This document shows positions 45,801-60,800 of a stretch of 64,000 nt of DNA, in pieces. A program made the translations under genes and the position numbers. The stretch is from Manis javanica (lineage: Eukaryota; Chordata; Mammalia; Pholidota; Manidae): contig NC_133158.1 in assembly GCF_040802235.1 (NCBI RefSeq), positions 16,208,001 to 16,272,000 of the forward strand, read 5' to 3'. The notes under the pieces were generated by a model, which was given only the letters and a program-made list of their open reading frames with translations, was not told where the DNA came from and searched no databases. Numbering within the stretch: the first letter of the stretch is position 1; each line of letters starts with the position of its first letter.

Positions 45801-48800
45801 TGAGACCCTAGAGTTGCTTGCAAATTTTCTATCTGTCGAAGCAATGGTCTTGTTGTTGACGAAACACTTTGACTCAGTTCTTGGTTTCGATTCTCTGCTT
45901 CCTGGAGTCTCTGAATCATGAAATTCCTAAGTCATTACCACCGACAGCAATAAAAACACTAAAAACAAACCTTACGAAAGATTTCTGGGAAAAAATTATT
46001 TCTCCAAGGTAGGATTTGTTTTTCATTAAGCTGTTTTCCAATTATTCAATCCTTAGAGTACAGCTGCACAACAGTGTACCTAAGTGCTTCTTTACAAAGT
46101 ATTTCTAAAGAAAGCCTTTAATTACCATAAAATAAGAGTATCATGCAAACCTTCCACGAGTTGCCTCCTCATCCACATATTACCAAGTATTATAAAACAG
46201 AAAGATCAGTCTCAGCTGTTTTCTCACCTTTTTTCTGTGCATGTTCACTGACTGAAAACTAATAGAGTACTGGCATAAAATAATGACAGACTGATAATAA
46301 ATAGTAAACTGATAATAGCTATTACAAATGAAAAAACAATACTGAATGCACAATTTATGATAAAACTATTTTATATAAAACAAAATAAAAAAATTAGAGC
46401 TTTTCTAATATATTTTTAAGATGCCCACTTGGATTTTATTCACATAAGCCACAAAAATGATAAACATGGCAGTATCTTCTCAATTCTCTGAATATTACTC
46501 AATGAGTCATTCCTTACTTCTAGGAAAACACATCTTGAATTTGTGCTTAGGAGACTGTGACAGTACCTGCTGGAGTTCGCTGATCTCATGGCGTAAATAA
46601 TCCTCTTTTCTGGCAGCTGCTTGTTCTGCACGTTGTAGTGCCAGCCGAAGGTCCCCCACCTGTATGAAAACAACCAATACACTACTACAAACAGTATCGA
46701 AAGATTACCTATAACTTCCTAACCACATATTTTGTGTTATGTGTAACTGTTCACATATAATACTCTATGCTATCCAATGAGCTTTTACATACAATTATCA
46801 CATATCCATTCACCAAACAACTCCAAAAGTGTATGTATAGTCAATATGTACTTAGAAAAATGCTATGTAAGGCAAAAAAAAAAAAGGCATATAAATATGT
46901 ACAAGACACAGCTACTGCCATACAATATAGGAGAGACAATAAATCCATAAATGTTTGCAATGTGAGGTACACTATGATAAGAGCTGTGAGAGCTATAAAA
47001 ACAAGCTGCTTACAGTCATACACAGCTGGACATACTGCAAATTGCTATCCTTCTGGCAAATCATTATGGCAACATGTTAAAAGAATCATCAGACTTTACA
47101 AATTCTTAACCTGGTCATCCTAGTCCTGAGAATCTACTCTATGGAAGCAGATCTAGCTACATTATTAGCTAGACTAACAAAAATAAAACAGGAAATAATC
47201 TAAATATCCATCTGTAGTAATCTATTTTTCCAAATGCTGATGCAACAAGAATATATCCATTGAAAATTATAATGAACATTAAAAACATGTAAAAATTTAT
47301 GATTAATCTTAAAAATGGAAAAAATATAATGTTTATGATATCAGTTATTTACAAAATGTGTACATGGAGATAAGGACAAGAAGGTAATACACAGTACTTA
47401 TAAAAGTACTTATAAAAGATGAGACTTTATGATTTGTAGTCCCATTACACTCTCTCTCCCATTCCCCAATTTTTCTTTATTATTGTTCTAGCATATTTTT
47501 AATTTAAAGTATTAACAGTTTACCTATCCTAGTAATAGAGTGGTAGAAACACATGGGGTTTATGGGCCATACATGATTTAAAATAGCAAAATATTAGGAA
47601 CAATTGACTAAACAATGGTATATTCACACAATGAAGTGTTGTGTAAGTAAAAACCGTAAAAAAGAATTTTTTTAAAAAGCTCTTTTCTACTATGGAATGA
47701 TTACCAGGATATATTTTTAAGAAAATAAAGAGAGCCACAAAAACAGTCTAAATAGTAAACTATATTTTATGTTAGAAGGATGAAGAAGATATAAATAAAT
47801 ATGTGTGTAAATATATATATGTATGTGGGGGGGTGGTATGTAAGTAAATAGATAAATATTTTTTTTTTCTTTCATTTACAAATAGAAACACTGAAAAAAT
47901 AAACCAAACACTAATAAAATAGTTACTTACAGGCAAAGAAAGGGAATGGGAAGGGGCTAAATTGGAAGTAAATGGTGTCTCAATGTATTTTGTTGTGTAG
48001 CTCTCAGCTTGGAATCATGTAAATGCACTACATGTTCATGTAAAGTTAAATCAGAAGTGCACTGAGGTGAATAAGGAAATAATAGTCTTTTGAACAAATG
48101 GTGCTGGTATCAAAACACACAAAAGCTCTAACTGTGAGAGCTAAGACTATAAAACTTATAAGTAAACAGGTGAAAACCTGCATGATGCCCAATCCACAAG
48201 CAAAAAAAGAAAAAACAGGTAAGCTGGACTTCATCAAAATTAAAAAACTTCGGTGCATCAAAGGACACAATCATGTAAGTAAAAACAACCTGCAGAGTGT
48301 AGAAAATGTTTGCAAATCCTGTACCTGATCATGGTCTAGTGTGCAAAATATATAAAGAACTCTTGGAACTCAACAATAAAAAGACACCTCAATTTAAAAA
48401 ATCGGCAAAGGATTTGAACATTTGAATAAATATTCAAGATAATATGTGGCCAATAAGCACATAAACAGATGCTCACATCAGTAGTATCTAAGAAAATGTA
48501 AACTAATACCACAATCAGATATCATTTCACCCCCACAAAATGGGCTCTAATGAAAAAAATAGATAATAATAAATACTGGCAATGACCTAGGAAAATTGAA
48601 ACCCTCACATATTGCTCGTGGAAATCTAAAATGGTGCAGCTGCTGTGAAAAAGTTTGACGGTTCCTGAAAAAGCTAAATATAGGGTTGCCACATGACCCA
48701 AGAGTATAATCTAGAAGAATTTAAAATATATGTGCACACAAAAACTTGCAAATGAATCATCACAGAAGCACCCATAATATCCAAAAAGTGAGAATAACCC

Positions 48801-51800
48801 AAATATTCAAAAACTTATGATTTCATAGGCAAAATCTAACAAATTTTGTTTTCCTCCTTCATCTGAAGTACACGGGTTCCCATGTTACGAATTAGCTCAG
48901 GAGTTACATGAATTCTCCTGAAATAATATGCACTGTTTAGTATTTATCTGCATGTATTTCTCTAGTAAGAGGATCCTTAGTTTTCACAATATTCTCAAAT
49001 AAGTTTAAAATTCACAAGAAAATTATGCAATATACCGGTAAATTATAAGCATCACTTGAACAGTTTAAAAAAACAACACAACTGATTTAAGCATAGCACA
49101 ATCCAGTACTTTTAGGAAAATGCCCAACAGTATCATAAAGGATATGTAACACATGTGCCACTATGTAAAGCTGGATTCAAACCAACTCATTAATTCATTA
49201 GGTCATAGATTCATTAATTCACTGAATTGCAGAGATCTAAAAGCCTCATTTAAGTCATCATCCACTGCTCACTTGAATTGCTAACGTTTCTTGCTGCTGA
49301 CGGGCAGCCTCTTGGGCCTTCTCTAGGGCGGCAGCCAGCTCTTCCTTAGCCTTCATTTCACGACTCAGGGCAGCCTCCTGTGCCTCACTCTCCTTTGCGG
49401 CATTGGCTTTGTGGAGATCAGTAAGTTCCCTTAAAAAATCACATCAACAATTGTTATTTAAAATAATATACCATTAATTACACAGACAATTAATGAAGTT
49501 TCCATGCAGAGTACCCTGAGAGCTACACAGTGATGGAGGATTTACCACACAGTAAACACTGACTATGGTAAGGACTCTGCTGAACTTGCTTTGACCAGTT
49601 ACAAGTTGATATACTTGGTGTCAGTGGTCAGGTACCGGAAAACTATTTCTTCAACATCCTGCTCTGATGATCGATTTGAAATGGGTTGTACATTTGTTCA
49701 CTTTCTTACTTGTATGCACTATCTAGAGCAGCCTGTATACTTCGGTTCTTTTCTTCAAGTTCATCCATGTCTGCTTGAAGTCGGCCAAGATCCTTCTCTT
49801 GGCGTTCAACCACAGAATTTAGTTTTTTAATATTTTCTCTATGTTGTTTCTCAACCTCTTCTTTGCCATCGAGGACCTGTATTATAAAAACAAACAGCCA
49901 TGTTTTTCAATAAATAGCACCATGGTAAATAACTGTATTCCAGGAATCCCAAGTATTACAATATTAAATAAAAATCTTTAACATTCATCTATTAAATTGT
50001 TTGAAAAATTCCTCCACATGACATACCCCAATAATTCCAAATGTTCACAGAGGAAGCAATTATATTGATATGCAGAGAAGAGTTAATATTCACCTGTTTT
50101 AAATGCTGCAGTTCTTCTTCTAGCTCTTTTATTTTCTTGTTCAGCTTCATAATAATATTTTCATTCTCTTTGTCTTTAGCTCTTAATTTCTTAATGATGT
50201 TAGAATTATGCAGTTGCTGTTTTGAAAGCTTTTCTCCTGACAAGGGCAAAAAAGTATAAAATCAAATAATGATTCTCTAAGAATCTGAAAAGAATGTTTT
50301 ATCTGATCAGTGACATAAAATGATAGAATTTTTTTATTTAAAATATCTGATATTTTTTAAAATAAGTACAACTGACATAATATCCTAATACTTACAGGTG
50401 TACAACACAGTGATTCAACATTACATATATCAGAAAATGCTCACCACGATAAGCGTAGTTACTATCTGTCACTACACCAAGTTCTTACAATATTTTTTAC
50501 TGTATTTCCCATGTTGTACCTTTCATTCCTGTGACTTAACCTAGTTTCTAACTAAATGTTTTTATCTCCTGATCTTCTCCACCTATTTTGTCTATCCTGC
50601 TACCCCCAAACCTTTCCGCGACTGTTTGTTCTCTGTATCTATCTATAAGATTCCAAATATTGAGTGAAATCATATGGCATGTCTTTCTCTGACTTATTTC
50701 CCTCAGCATTATGCCCTCTAGATCCATCCATATTGTCACAGATGGCAAAATTTCCCTCTTTCTTACAGTTGAGTAATTTTCCATTGTATATATATATATA
50801 TATACCACACCTTCTTTAAATATGGTAGAATATTTTAAAAACCAATAGTGTCACCACCAATGTAAAACTGATTTGGACTAGAATCATCAAGGAATCCTAC
50901 AATTATTAGTTGGAAGGATGATGGGAAACAGGATATTTACAGTCTTAAAGAATCCTTCCACACATTACTCAGGAATTACAAAGAGGAAAATGTGCTCTTA
51001 CAATGGAGCAATCTGGCTGTTACCACATAACCAAACATTCAGTTTTGGCATCACCAGCTGTGGTACAGGCTGACATGTATGCACTGATGGGATGGAGTGG
51101 CAGGGGCACAATATCACCAATGAGGGGATTGTTTCCAATTGTCCTCAAACACTTACTCTGGAAAGTCACTTAAATTCAGTGATGTAGGCACGAAATGTTC
51201 ATCCCACAACTATTTGTAGTATTAACATTTTAGAAATTAATGTACAACATCAGGAAAACAGTAAAACGAATCATGATATATTCACATAATGGGCTTTACT
51301 ATAGCCATTAATAATGATATCAAAGAATTTAAAGGAATAGGGAAGTGTAAGATTGCAAATCAAATATATGATCTTAATTATGTTTAAAAATGTATTACAA
51401 TGCAATAAAAAGGTACTAGAATAATAGTTCCTTATAAAACTGGATTATGATTTTTTCTTTCTTCATATACTTACTATAACTTCAATAATTTCTACAAGTA
51501 GACAAGTATTTTTATTTTTATAACTAGGAAACCTTTAAGAAAAATTCACTTAACCACCTTTTCACAATTTCCTATGATATTATAGAGAAATTAATTCAGG
51601 ATACATTTGCAATCATTTATCTCATGAAGGATCTTTAATTTCCATATGCCTACTAATTATAAATCTTTTCACAGTGTATTTAATAACTGAAAAATCAAAA
51701 TGTGAATGTAATGAAAAATTTACTATTAAATGCCAGAACAATACAGTGATACCAAGCTAAAGATTCAGATACTATATAAATTCCAGAATTATAACCTTCG

Positions 51801-54800
51801 AATACCTTGGTTTAAACAACAGGCTCTAAAACTTGTTACAAACTTTCTTGGGGAAGCACAAATTTCTATTTATTTTTCAAGAAGTTATTTTTTACCTTTT
51901 AGAAACAAAAAGCTGCATATATTCCTGTCTCTATGCATCTTGCTTCCCTTTCTTCCATAAGTTATGACCTACCATTTCTGAGGTTGAGGTCCAATTCCTT
52001 ACTGCCAAATTATTTTTTATTAGGGAATAGCAGCTAGTCACTTTGGCAGATATTCGATATTCTTCCTGTTCTTACAAAAGTTTTCATAATCAATCAGATA
52101 CCCACCTTCTTCCATCAATCCTCGGATCTGTTCATCTTTCTCTTTCAAAAGGTCTCCAGTTTCACTACTATTTAATCTAGTGGCAAGTTCTTCTTTTATA
52201 CTTTTGATTTCCTAATTTAAAAAAAAATGTGGATACCATAAAGAATTACTTTCATTTGGGGCATTTTCCCAATTTTTTTCCATATTCAAAGAAGTCACCA
52301 ATAATCACATTTTCTATAAGAATCCTTAAGTTTTGTTCTGGTAACCTGAGTCTATTTCCTTGGTTAATTAAGACTAAGTGAACAGCTTTGAAAATGATAC
52401 AGAAAACCTGAATTCAGATATAAACAGATTTTAATATGAGAATGGAAATGCTACATAGTAAGTTAACTTTCAGTCCCCATCCTTGGTAACTCAATACGTA
52501 TTTTCCTCAGTTAAGCATTATATTTGGAACATTTCAAATAGCATGTGTGCATTTCTCACTGTATTTCTTTTCCTCATCTAAAACTCACTCCCCTTCCTAG
52601 TGTGTTGTGAAATGAGAAGTAAAACATGATTATATAAGGTTCAATCTACTTTAATAAAGAGGTTCAACAAAAACATGTCAATAGAGTTTATCTTTCAAAA
52701 CTACAATGGAAAGTATGCTGATATTAGAAGTGTTCTGACTTAGTTTGATTTTACATGATGCTCTGAAACTAAACAATCACTAAAAACAACAAATTTTTAT
52801 TTAGTAAGTATTTAAGCCATGCTTTGTACCCATTATCATTTCATCCTCACAACCTTCCCATGAGGGAGGCACTTTACTGAGTAAAGTTTGATGGCCAGAG
52901 AGCTATTAAATGTAAGAGTTACACTTTGAACCCAGGTGTGTGAATCCCCAAAGACCATGCTTTGAACTATCCAGAATATTACTGTCCATTTTCCAACTAT
53001 CAAAATTTGATTAATCCATCAAAGTCCGGTAAGAATGTCCTGTCTTCCATGAAATCCTCCTCAATTCCCCTGGTCAGAATTCAACCTCTCTGACACCATT
53101 CCAAACTGCTTATTCATCTCTATATATAACGTATTTCATTCAGTTGATATTATCTGTCTTCCATTACTAGAAAAGCAAATTCTTAATTTAAGGTAATTCC
53201 TTTCACCTTTAAATTGCCTATGGATCCTAAACAGGAGGTTCATACATGGCAGTGTATATAAATTGTGTTAAAACTTAGGGCCCAAATTTTTCCCACCTAT
53301 ATTAATGGTTTGTATCTATTTCATATTTACAACTCAAAGTGCACTAAGGAAACAAGCATCACTTAAAATCTAATTTCTTGATTAGATTAGTGCAGATGGA
53401 ATACAGTAGGATCAAGAAGAGGTAGGTTGGCAATGTAGTCTCAGCTTATTGTTAGTGTCTGAAATGAGCTAATTAAAACAACCAGACAGATGGAAGTATA
53501 TGACATATTTCTTCTGTAAGAGTATAGACATAAAAGTAATAAATAAATAGTAACATTAACATTGGTCAAGAGGAAAACATCCTAAATTAGAAGAGCAGGT
53601 GCTGGAAATGTTATTACTAACAGGATATAAGCAACAATTACTAACCTTAGGTGGTTACAAATTCCTGAAATAGCCAACTGTTCCAAATTATAAGAATTAG
53701 AACAATGGTTCCCAACCAGGAATGCTTTTGCTCCCAAAAAGACATTTGACAATGTCTGGCAGCATTTTCAATGATCACAACTGAGGCAAGAGTGGTTAGA
53801 GGTGGAAAATGGAGAGGGGAGGCTGATGCTCCTATATTGCAGGTAGGGGCTTATGATGCTGATAAACACCCTACAATGTACAAGGCATAAAATTATCTAG
53901 CACAAAATGTTAATAGTGTTGAAGCTGAGAAATCTTACATTAGAATAAACCAACATTATGCCTCCCAGGAGTCACTAGCCATTAACAATTTTTATTTTAA
54001 AATTACTTTGACTTGAAGAAATATATATATATATATGATTGAAGCAGTAGGAAAATAAATACGACTAAAGATCTTTTTTTATTTGTATAGTCCATTTAGA
54101 TTTAAGTGTTATTTATTCTGATGGAATTATCATATACAAAAATTATTGTAGTGATCCTTTGCTAGTATTTTGCAAGGACTTATACATAAATCACACGAAT
54201 ATTTGCTTCATTTTTTTTAAGTATCAAAAATCTGTATTCTAAAGGTATTGAAAAATCTATTAAGGGGTCAATATGCTACATGGTATCCTTTTCATCTTCT
54301 TTTTCTAATATCAAAATATAATGATGCATTCCTCAAAAATCTGTGTCTCTATAGAGTTTAATTAGTGTGACTTAAAAAGCCATTACCTTTTTAGCAGCAT
54401 CTCTCTCTTTGCAGGCTAGCTGAACTTTCTTTTCTGCTTCTGCAATCCTTTGAGTAAACTCATCTTTCAAGGAAGAAATGCTGATGCTTTCTTCTTTCAC
54501 TCTGAACATTTCACTAAATTTAAAATAACACTGAGACTGAGGATAGTTGTTTATATATTCCAACAATAACAAGATCAACATGAATTCAGTTTGCAAAACG
54601 AAAATAATATTGTCTTCAAAATGTGCCTTATGAAAATAGATTACTTTTAGGCCTGCTAACTTTTAAGAGAAAAATTACCTGCTTAATTTATTTTAAAACA
54701 TCTCAAAGAAAACCCATTAGATACTGAAAATGTCACCAATATTTGACATGGAAAATAAGAATACATTTTTCATTTTTGAATCTTATTGTGTCACATTTTA

Positions 54801-57800
54801 CCAATCACCTCCTTAAAGCAAACCAATACTAAGTAACTTTTTAATACCAGTTTTCTTTAAATATATGTTTTAGATCTCTAAAATTGAAAGACTATTAATA
54901 ATAAAGGGAAAGAGGTTTGTTTTGATAGGGTTTTTGTTTCTGTTCTTTAATGCCAAAGGTAATATAATGGTAAAGATATTTTGAGGAAAAAAAACTAATC
55001 TCTAAGGTTAGAACTGAAAGGCTATTCAATTTTCAATAATTACAAACACATTAAATTATAAAAAGTAAAACACATTCTTAAATAATAACCAAGTATCTGA
55101 GCCTCTACCAAATGTGTAAAATTATTCACATGTATAAAATACTTACTCTTTCAGATTATCATAGGCTTCTTCTAGAAGTGCTTTTTCTTTACTAAGAGAT
55201 AATAACTGAGCCTCCCTTTTATCCAGTTTCTCATTCAGAAATTCAACTTTCTGGATAAGGAGAATATACAAAGTCAAACATTTAAATTTAAAAGGCCATG
55301 CAGCTAATGGGTTGTTAAGGTGACCTAACAACTATAACAAACAGAAAAACAACATCTCATAAAGAGAATTAAAACAATATTGCGAACACAGTGGAGAGAG
55401 AACAAGAACTCATATACAGCTGGCAGAATATAAATTAGTACAACCACACAGCTGTTAGGAGTATAAAATAGCAAATCTTTGGAGAACAATTAGGCAACAC
55501 CTAGTTAAAGATCTACATACACTTTCATGTAGAAAATTCCACTTCTAGGTATACCTTAGAGAAGAAATTCTTGCTTAAGTGTACAAGAACATTTAAGGCA
55601 GTGTGTCTGTGTATAACATCAAACATCTAGGAACTGTGTGCATATTCACCAAAAGAGGGAAATAGATGCAATCAAGAGATCAAATGGGGGAGTCAAAGCC
55701 TCTAGTAATCTTCTGTATCTTAGTTGGGTAGTGGATATACAACTGTCTGTTTTTCCATTTGCATTATTTTTTAATGCAAACATGTAATTTTTAATACAAT
55801 ATATTCATTAAAAAAAGTAATTTTAGAAAATATCCAGAATTTACATAAAAAATTTTTAATCTCCAGAATATATCAGTATAAAGCTAAACCAAAAGGGATG
55901 GTTAGAATAAATTATTGCTTGGTCCTGCTGAAGCAATGATAAATTTGTGTATGAGGGGAGGAATGCTGACTTTTTCTACTATAAAGAAGCCTTACCTGAT
56001 TTAGGTCTAGATTAATTTAGAAACCACTTACCTTCTGAAAACAGTTCAAAAATATCTTATTGATACAAAATATTGTTGGTTTCTAAGAATTCAAACTGCT
56101 ATTACAGATACAGCATGGCATTTTGTTTGTGAATAAGATTAAACCGAGGTAACAGAATCTGGCACTTTTTTTACATTAAATAATTCAATACATGGCACTT
56201 ACAGGACATTTCTTCAAGACATCCTATATCTCAGAGGCGTCTATTAAAGATGCCAGATCCAACTCAATTTCTATATCTAAAAATCATAGGAAAAACCACA
56301 ACTGTGACTTCATGTTAAGGAACTGACACCATTTTCCTTTTTCACATATCAGGCAGAAGCAATCTGTCATTCTTACGCAATGCCTTTGTTCCTTGGACAT
56401 TCCCCTTTTTATTCATGTAAGACAGCTATCAGTAGAAGTATCAAAAATAACATAAATGAGAAAACAAACTGAATCCATTAATAAAAATGGGAAAACATCA
56501 ATAGTTAAAGACTAAATTTTTCATTTAAGATTTACAACAAATAATGTGAACATGCAAAAAAATTTTGATATAAGAAAAGCCATATAATATTTAGACTTGT
56601 TTTAGCAATTCTATCTGTAAAGGAGTTGAAGATATGTGTAAACATATGACAGTCCTTTGCAAATTGACAAATTAATGAGCATACTGTAAGAGAATTTTAA
56701 GGTGATAAGGGCTCAAGAGTTGAAGGTGTAAGAAGGAAACTTTTAGGCTAAGTTATACTAGGAATATCAACTCATGTTACCACAGCTGCCTGGAGGAATT
56801 TTAAATAATTAAGTATCAATAATGCTTCCATATTAAGGTCCCTCCTGCACATTTAAATGGCAAAATATCTTTTTTTTTTATACCTGTCTTTTTAAATCAG
56901 TACAAATCATTGTATGTCACTGAATATTAAAAGTAATGATTTAATCTCTGAAAAGCACATCCAAAAGTCCCCTTCTGCTTTCTAGAGTTACCTTGCAAAC
57001 ATCTTCCTTCTCAGAAAGTGCCTCTGGCTGACTTTCAGCAGCTTCACACTGCTTGGTCTCCTTGTCTAAGACAGTATGTCCTTCATTTATTGGTGAAGAA
57101 ACCAAGGTATCAGGCTGTTCACAGTTAACAGGAGTTGCACTTCGTCCACTTTCTTCCATTTCTGTTTCTTCAGTGGGTATAATTAATGTTTCATTTGCTT
57201 CTTCAGATTTTCCTTCAACAGATTCAACTATTTTAGTCTTTGGAGTTGAAGGGTTAACTACAATAGGTACTAAAGCATATCCTTTGCCTGACAATTCATC
57301 ATCTGAATTGATTTCACTTACACTACGGCTATCTAATGACTGTACACTAAAGGAGTCTATTCTTTCAAAAGCATCAGATGAGCAACAGCTCTCAGTGAGT
57401 TTTTGGAAATCATCTAAACGATTATACTCAGGACAAGCAGATGCTGAGAGAAGCTGAAAAGATGTTTGCATCAAGTGAAGACTTGATTTTGAATCTGTTG
57501 TCTCTTGTCTTGAACTTGCTGAGCTCTCGCTTATTACGCTCTCATGATCTAAAACTTCAATATCACTGGTGGTAGAAGTACCTGATGAGAAGGTGCTAAC
57601 AGGAGGAGAAGGTGTATTACTCTGTCTGTCTTCATGTTTTTGCTCCTTAGGTTCCAAAGGCATGTCCTTTGTTTCTTTTGTGAGAGACTGCGTAGACATA
57701 TTAGATGTAGACATATTATTAGATATGTTTTCCCTGGTTATTTTCACATTAATTGCACTTTCAGATACTTTCAGAGGCATGACTGACACCTGCATATCAG

Positions 57801-60800
57801 ATTCTTTATTAATAGTTTCTTCATGCCTGCCTTCAGTTTTAGGTGACATACTATCTAATGCCAGACCTTCCCCGGACACACATGGAGAAGGGTCTTTTAC
57901 TTTTGACTCCGTTGTTTCACTTGTTCTTGACTGCCCAGTGTGCAACGATTCCTGTAAGGTGTTTTTCACTTCTTCTTCTGGCCGTTGTGATTTTGCTGGC
58001 GGTTTTGATACCACTGGACTCTTCTGAATGGCCTGAACATCTGCTGGAGACAGAAAGGCACTGAAGAAATTTTCAGATTCATCTACCACAGTTCTCCGAA
58101 CTGGCTTTGTAATTGCTTTTGGAGAGGCTACTGGTTGACTCTGAGGTTCAGTGATGGACTTTAACCCCCAGGTTGATGTATCCCATCCTCCGCTGACAGG
58201 AGGACTTATTCCTTTGACCAAAAAAAAGAAAAGTAAGAAAAAATTACATACATATATTATATTACAATCATTATAGAAGTTAAAATAGATTTTTAAAAAA
58301 AGAAAACCTATAGAATAAAACCTATAATTTGCACCTGTTAAATTCCTTGCTTACTAGTTCATGGGTTAACTTTGGGAAAAATGGTGTGGATTTGTCCAAG
58401 AGGAACTAGGAGCAAAGACAAAAGACCAGAGTGAGCGGATCTACCAGAAACAAGTATGTTTCTCTCCCACAACAAATTAAGAAAGTAATGGCTTATATTA
58501 TATCACCTATGCTAAGTGCAAGATTCATACATGATGTATCTCACCATCATAGGCAGTATTATCACTTACAGGTGCCCTGCAGTCATGGAAATTGACCCTA
58601 CCTTCTATTCAGCTAACTTCATATTAATTTTATTCTTGTATTTTCAACTAGAAAAACATAATTATGAGCTAGACAAAGGGCAAAACTCACAAACTGAACC
58701 CAAAATACTGGTGACAAATGTCCTTTCCAAGATCAAAGCAAATTGATGGTAACAGTAACCTCTAGAGGACAAATTCTTTTTTACCCACTTAATGAAAAGC
58801 TCATTCTCCAAGTGCCACTCTCCAAACCCACTCGACAAGAAAGTTTTGTTCCCTTCCTAAATTCCAAATGGTGTCAGCAGTTAGAAGCTCATATGAATTT
58901 CAGAAATGTGCATTTTTTAAAAGATGTATTGGTTTTTGAAACAGATGGTAGTTTACACTAAGATTTTAAGAAACACTAAGGAGAAATTAACTACTTTCTG
59001 GGTAAAACTTTTTTTTTTTTGGTAAAACTTTTTAAAAGGTCATTTTATCAGTCACAGAAATAGATGCTACAAAAAAACCTGATGATAAAAAGAAATGGCA
59101 TATCCGCTTAAATAAAGCATTTTCTTTAAAAAAAAATCCTGCCTTTTCTAAATTCAAAAGCGAGCAGAATTATCACGAATCATGCACAATTAGAAGTTAG
59201 TGCAGAAAGCACAAATACCTAAAAGCTCTTAAAAATGATCAATCCCTATATTAAAGTTTATCCTTCAGTATGACTTCAGAGGTATGTAGAAAACTTTGCT
59301 TTGGGGACAGTTTTATACCCATTTGTTCAGTATGTGAAAATAAAAAAAGGAGAAAATCAAAACTAAAGATGCAAAAAAACAAGCATGATTAAGTCTTCAA
59401 ATTAGTTGATAAAGTCATCATAATGAATGAAGAAGTTAAATTTGCCTCTTGGAGAATGTTTCATATAAATTTCAGTATTATCTGATAACCAGTTCAATTA
59501 CTCCATTTTAAACTTTGGTAATCTTTGAGTGACATGTAAAACACGTGATCAATAAACATTTATGGTATTTCACTAAAAGTTGAGTCTATTCTGGATACTC
59601 TATTTATAAAAAATGAATCATATAGCATGATTCAAGCCCCAGGTTTCATAAAACAAGTACGCTTTTATTTAAAACTTGTCTTCTTTAAAGTTCAGCCATT
59701 CAAATGTCAGGTAGGTAGGCATGAAAAAGGAAGTTGAGCTACTCAACCAGGCCATATAACATCTTGTAAAAAATAGTAAGATCATGACAGGACATACACA
59801 CGTGAACCAATAATCTTTATAGGTACCAAAAACTTAGGTCCTGACTTCAACAATATAAAATTAAAAGCAGAAACCAGAAAGGAGTAGTAGAGAGTAACAA
59901 TTCTTTTTCACACCCCGAGAAATCTACAGAATCTTTACCACACACACCAAAATGCTAAACTGTTCCTTAAACTTGAACCAAAAGCGACTGAGGATCCCGG
60001 AACGACTAAGCTCAACGAATCTCACAAAGAATGATACAGTAATTTGTAAATAAATTGTGATGCAACCCAAAATTGACGGGCCATCGTTTCCACGGGTGAC
60101 ATCGCCAACATATTCTGCCCCTCGCTCGCTGAGTGGCCTAAAGGAAGTTACTTAGCCTTTCTGAGCCTCGTTTTCCTCTTCTGTAAAACATGGATAATAA
60201 TGAACCTAACCAGGAGCTGTTTTGCAGATGAGAAAGCCATAAAAAAGCACATTTTGCGCCCCCAAGCACGAAGTGCTCACTTAATGTTAGCAATTGTTCT
60301 TCCTGTCTCTGTTGAGTGACTTTAGATCTTGGCTCCAAACAGTGCCCGAAGCGCGCAGCAATTCCAGCCCTGGACGCGTGTGTTTGCAGCTACGTCCAGG
60401 GACGGCGTGAGGACAAGACAAACAAATCCAGTCCCCGTCACCCGAAGCCGGCAGGACCCTCACTCAGGGCCACAGGCAAGGGGGAACCTGGGGCTGGATT
60501 CTCCCTCACGGAAAAGGCGAAGACCATCTTACAGACAAAATCGGCGTGCGTGGACGGGCTGGGGAGAAATACCTTCCTCGGAGCGCTCTCAGCGCGGAAG
60601 GAACCCCGCCCACACCGTCACCTGTGTGCCACCCAGACAACCGCGCGAGCCCAGGGACCCGGCGCCTCCCCCTCACCCGGCTCTCCGTACGGAATGGTCT
60701 CGGCCCAGGCGCTCGGCTCCTCTTCCTGGATGTCCAGGACCCTGTCGATGGACTTCTGGGCCTGGGACAGGGCCTGCTTCGCGAAGCTGGAGAGCTGGGA

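Larger units (their letters stand above)
42708..49272. other. TMF1 introns 8-10
   Basis: Outside exons 9 and 10 these introns are mostly old L1 fragments. 44345-45750, 45911-46566 and 46660-47100 show nothing I can name. Confidence 0.5.
50237..56991. other. TMF1 introns 2-5
   Basis: Outside exons 3, 4 and 5: L1 fragments, MER20 and a MIR as listed; 51440-52105, 52975-53690, 53940-54386, 54514-55146 and 55830-56990 hold AT-rich sequence with no gene or clear repeat. Confidence 0.5.

Noticed and set aside
57053-58027. Plus-strand open frames opposite TMF1 exon 2.
   Set aside because: They are the antisense shadow of a well-conserved coding exon.
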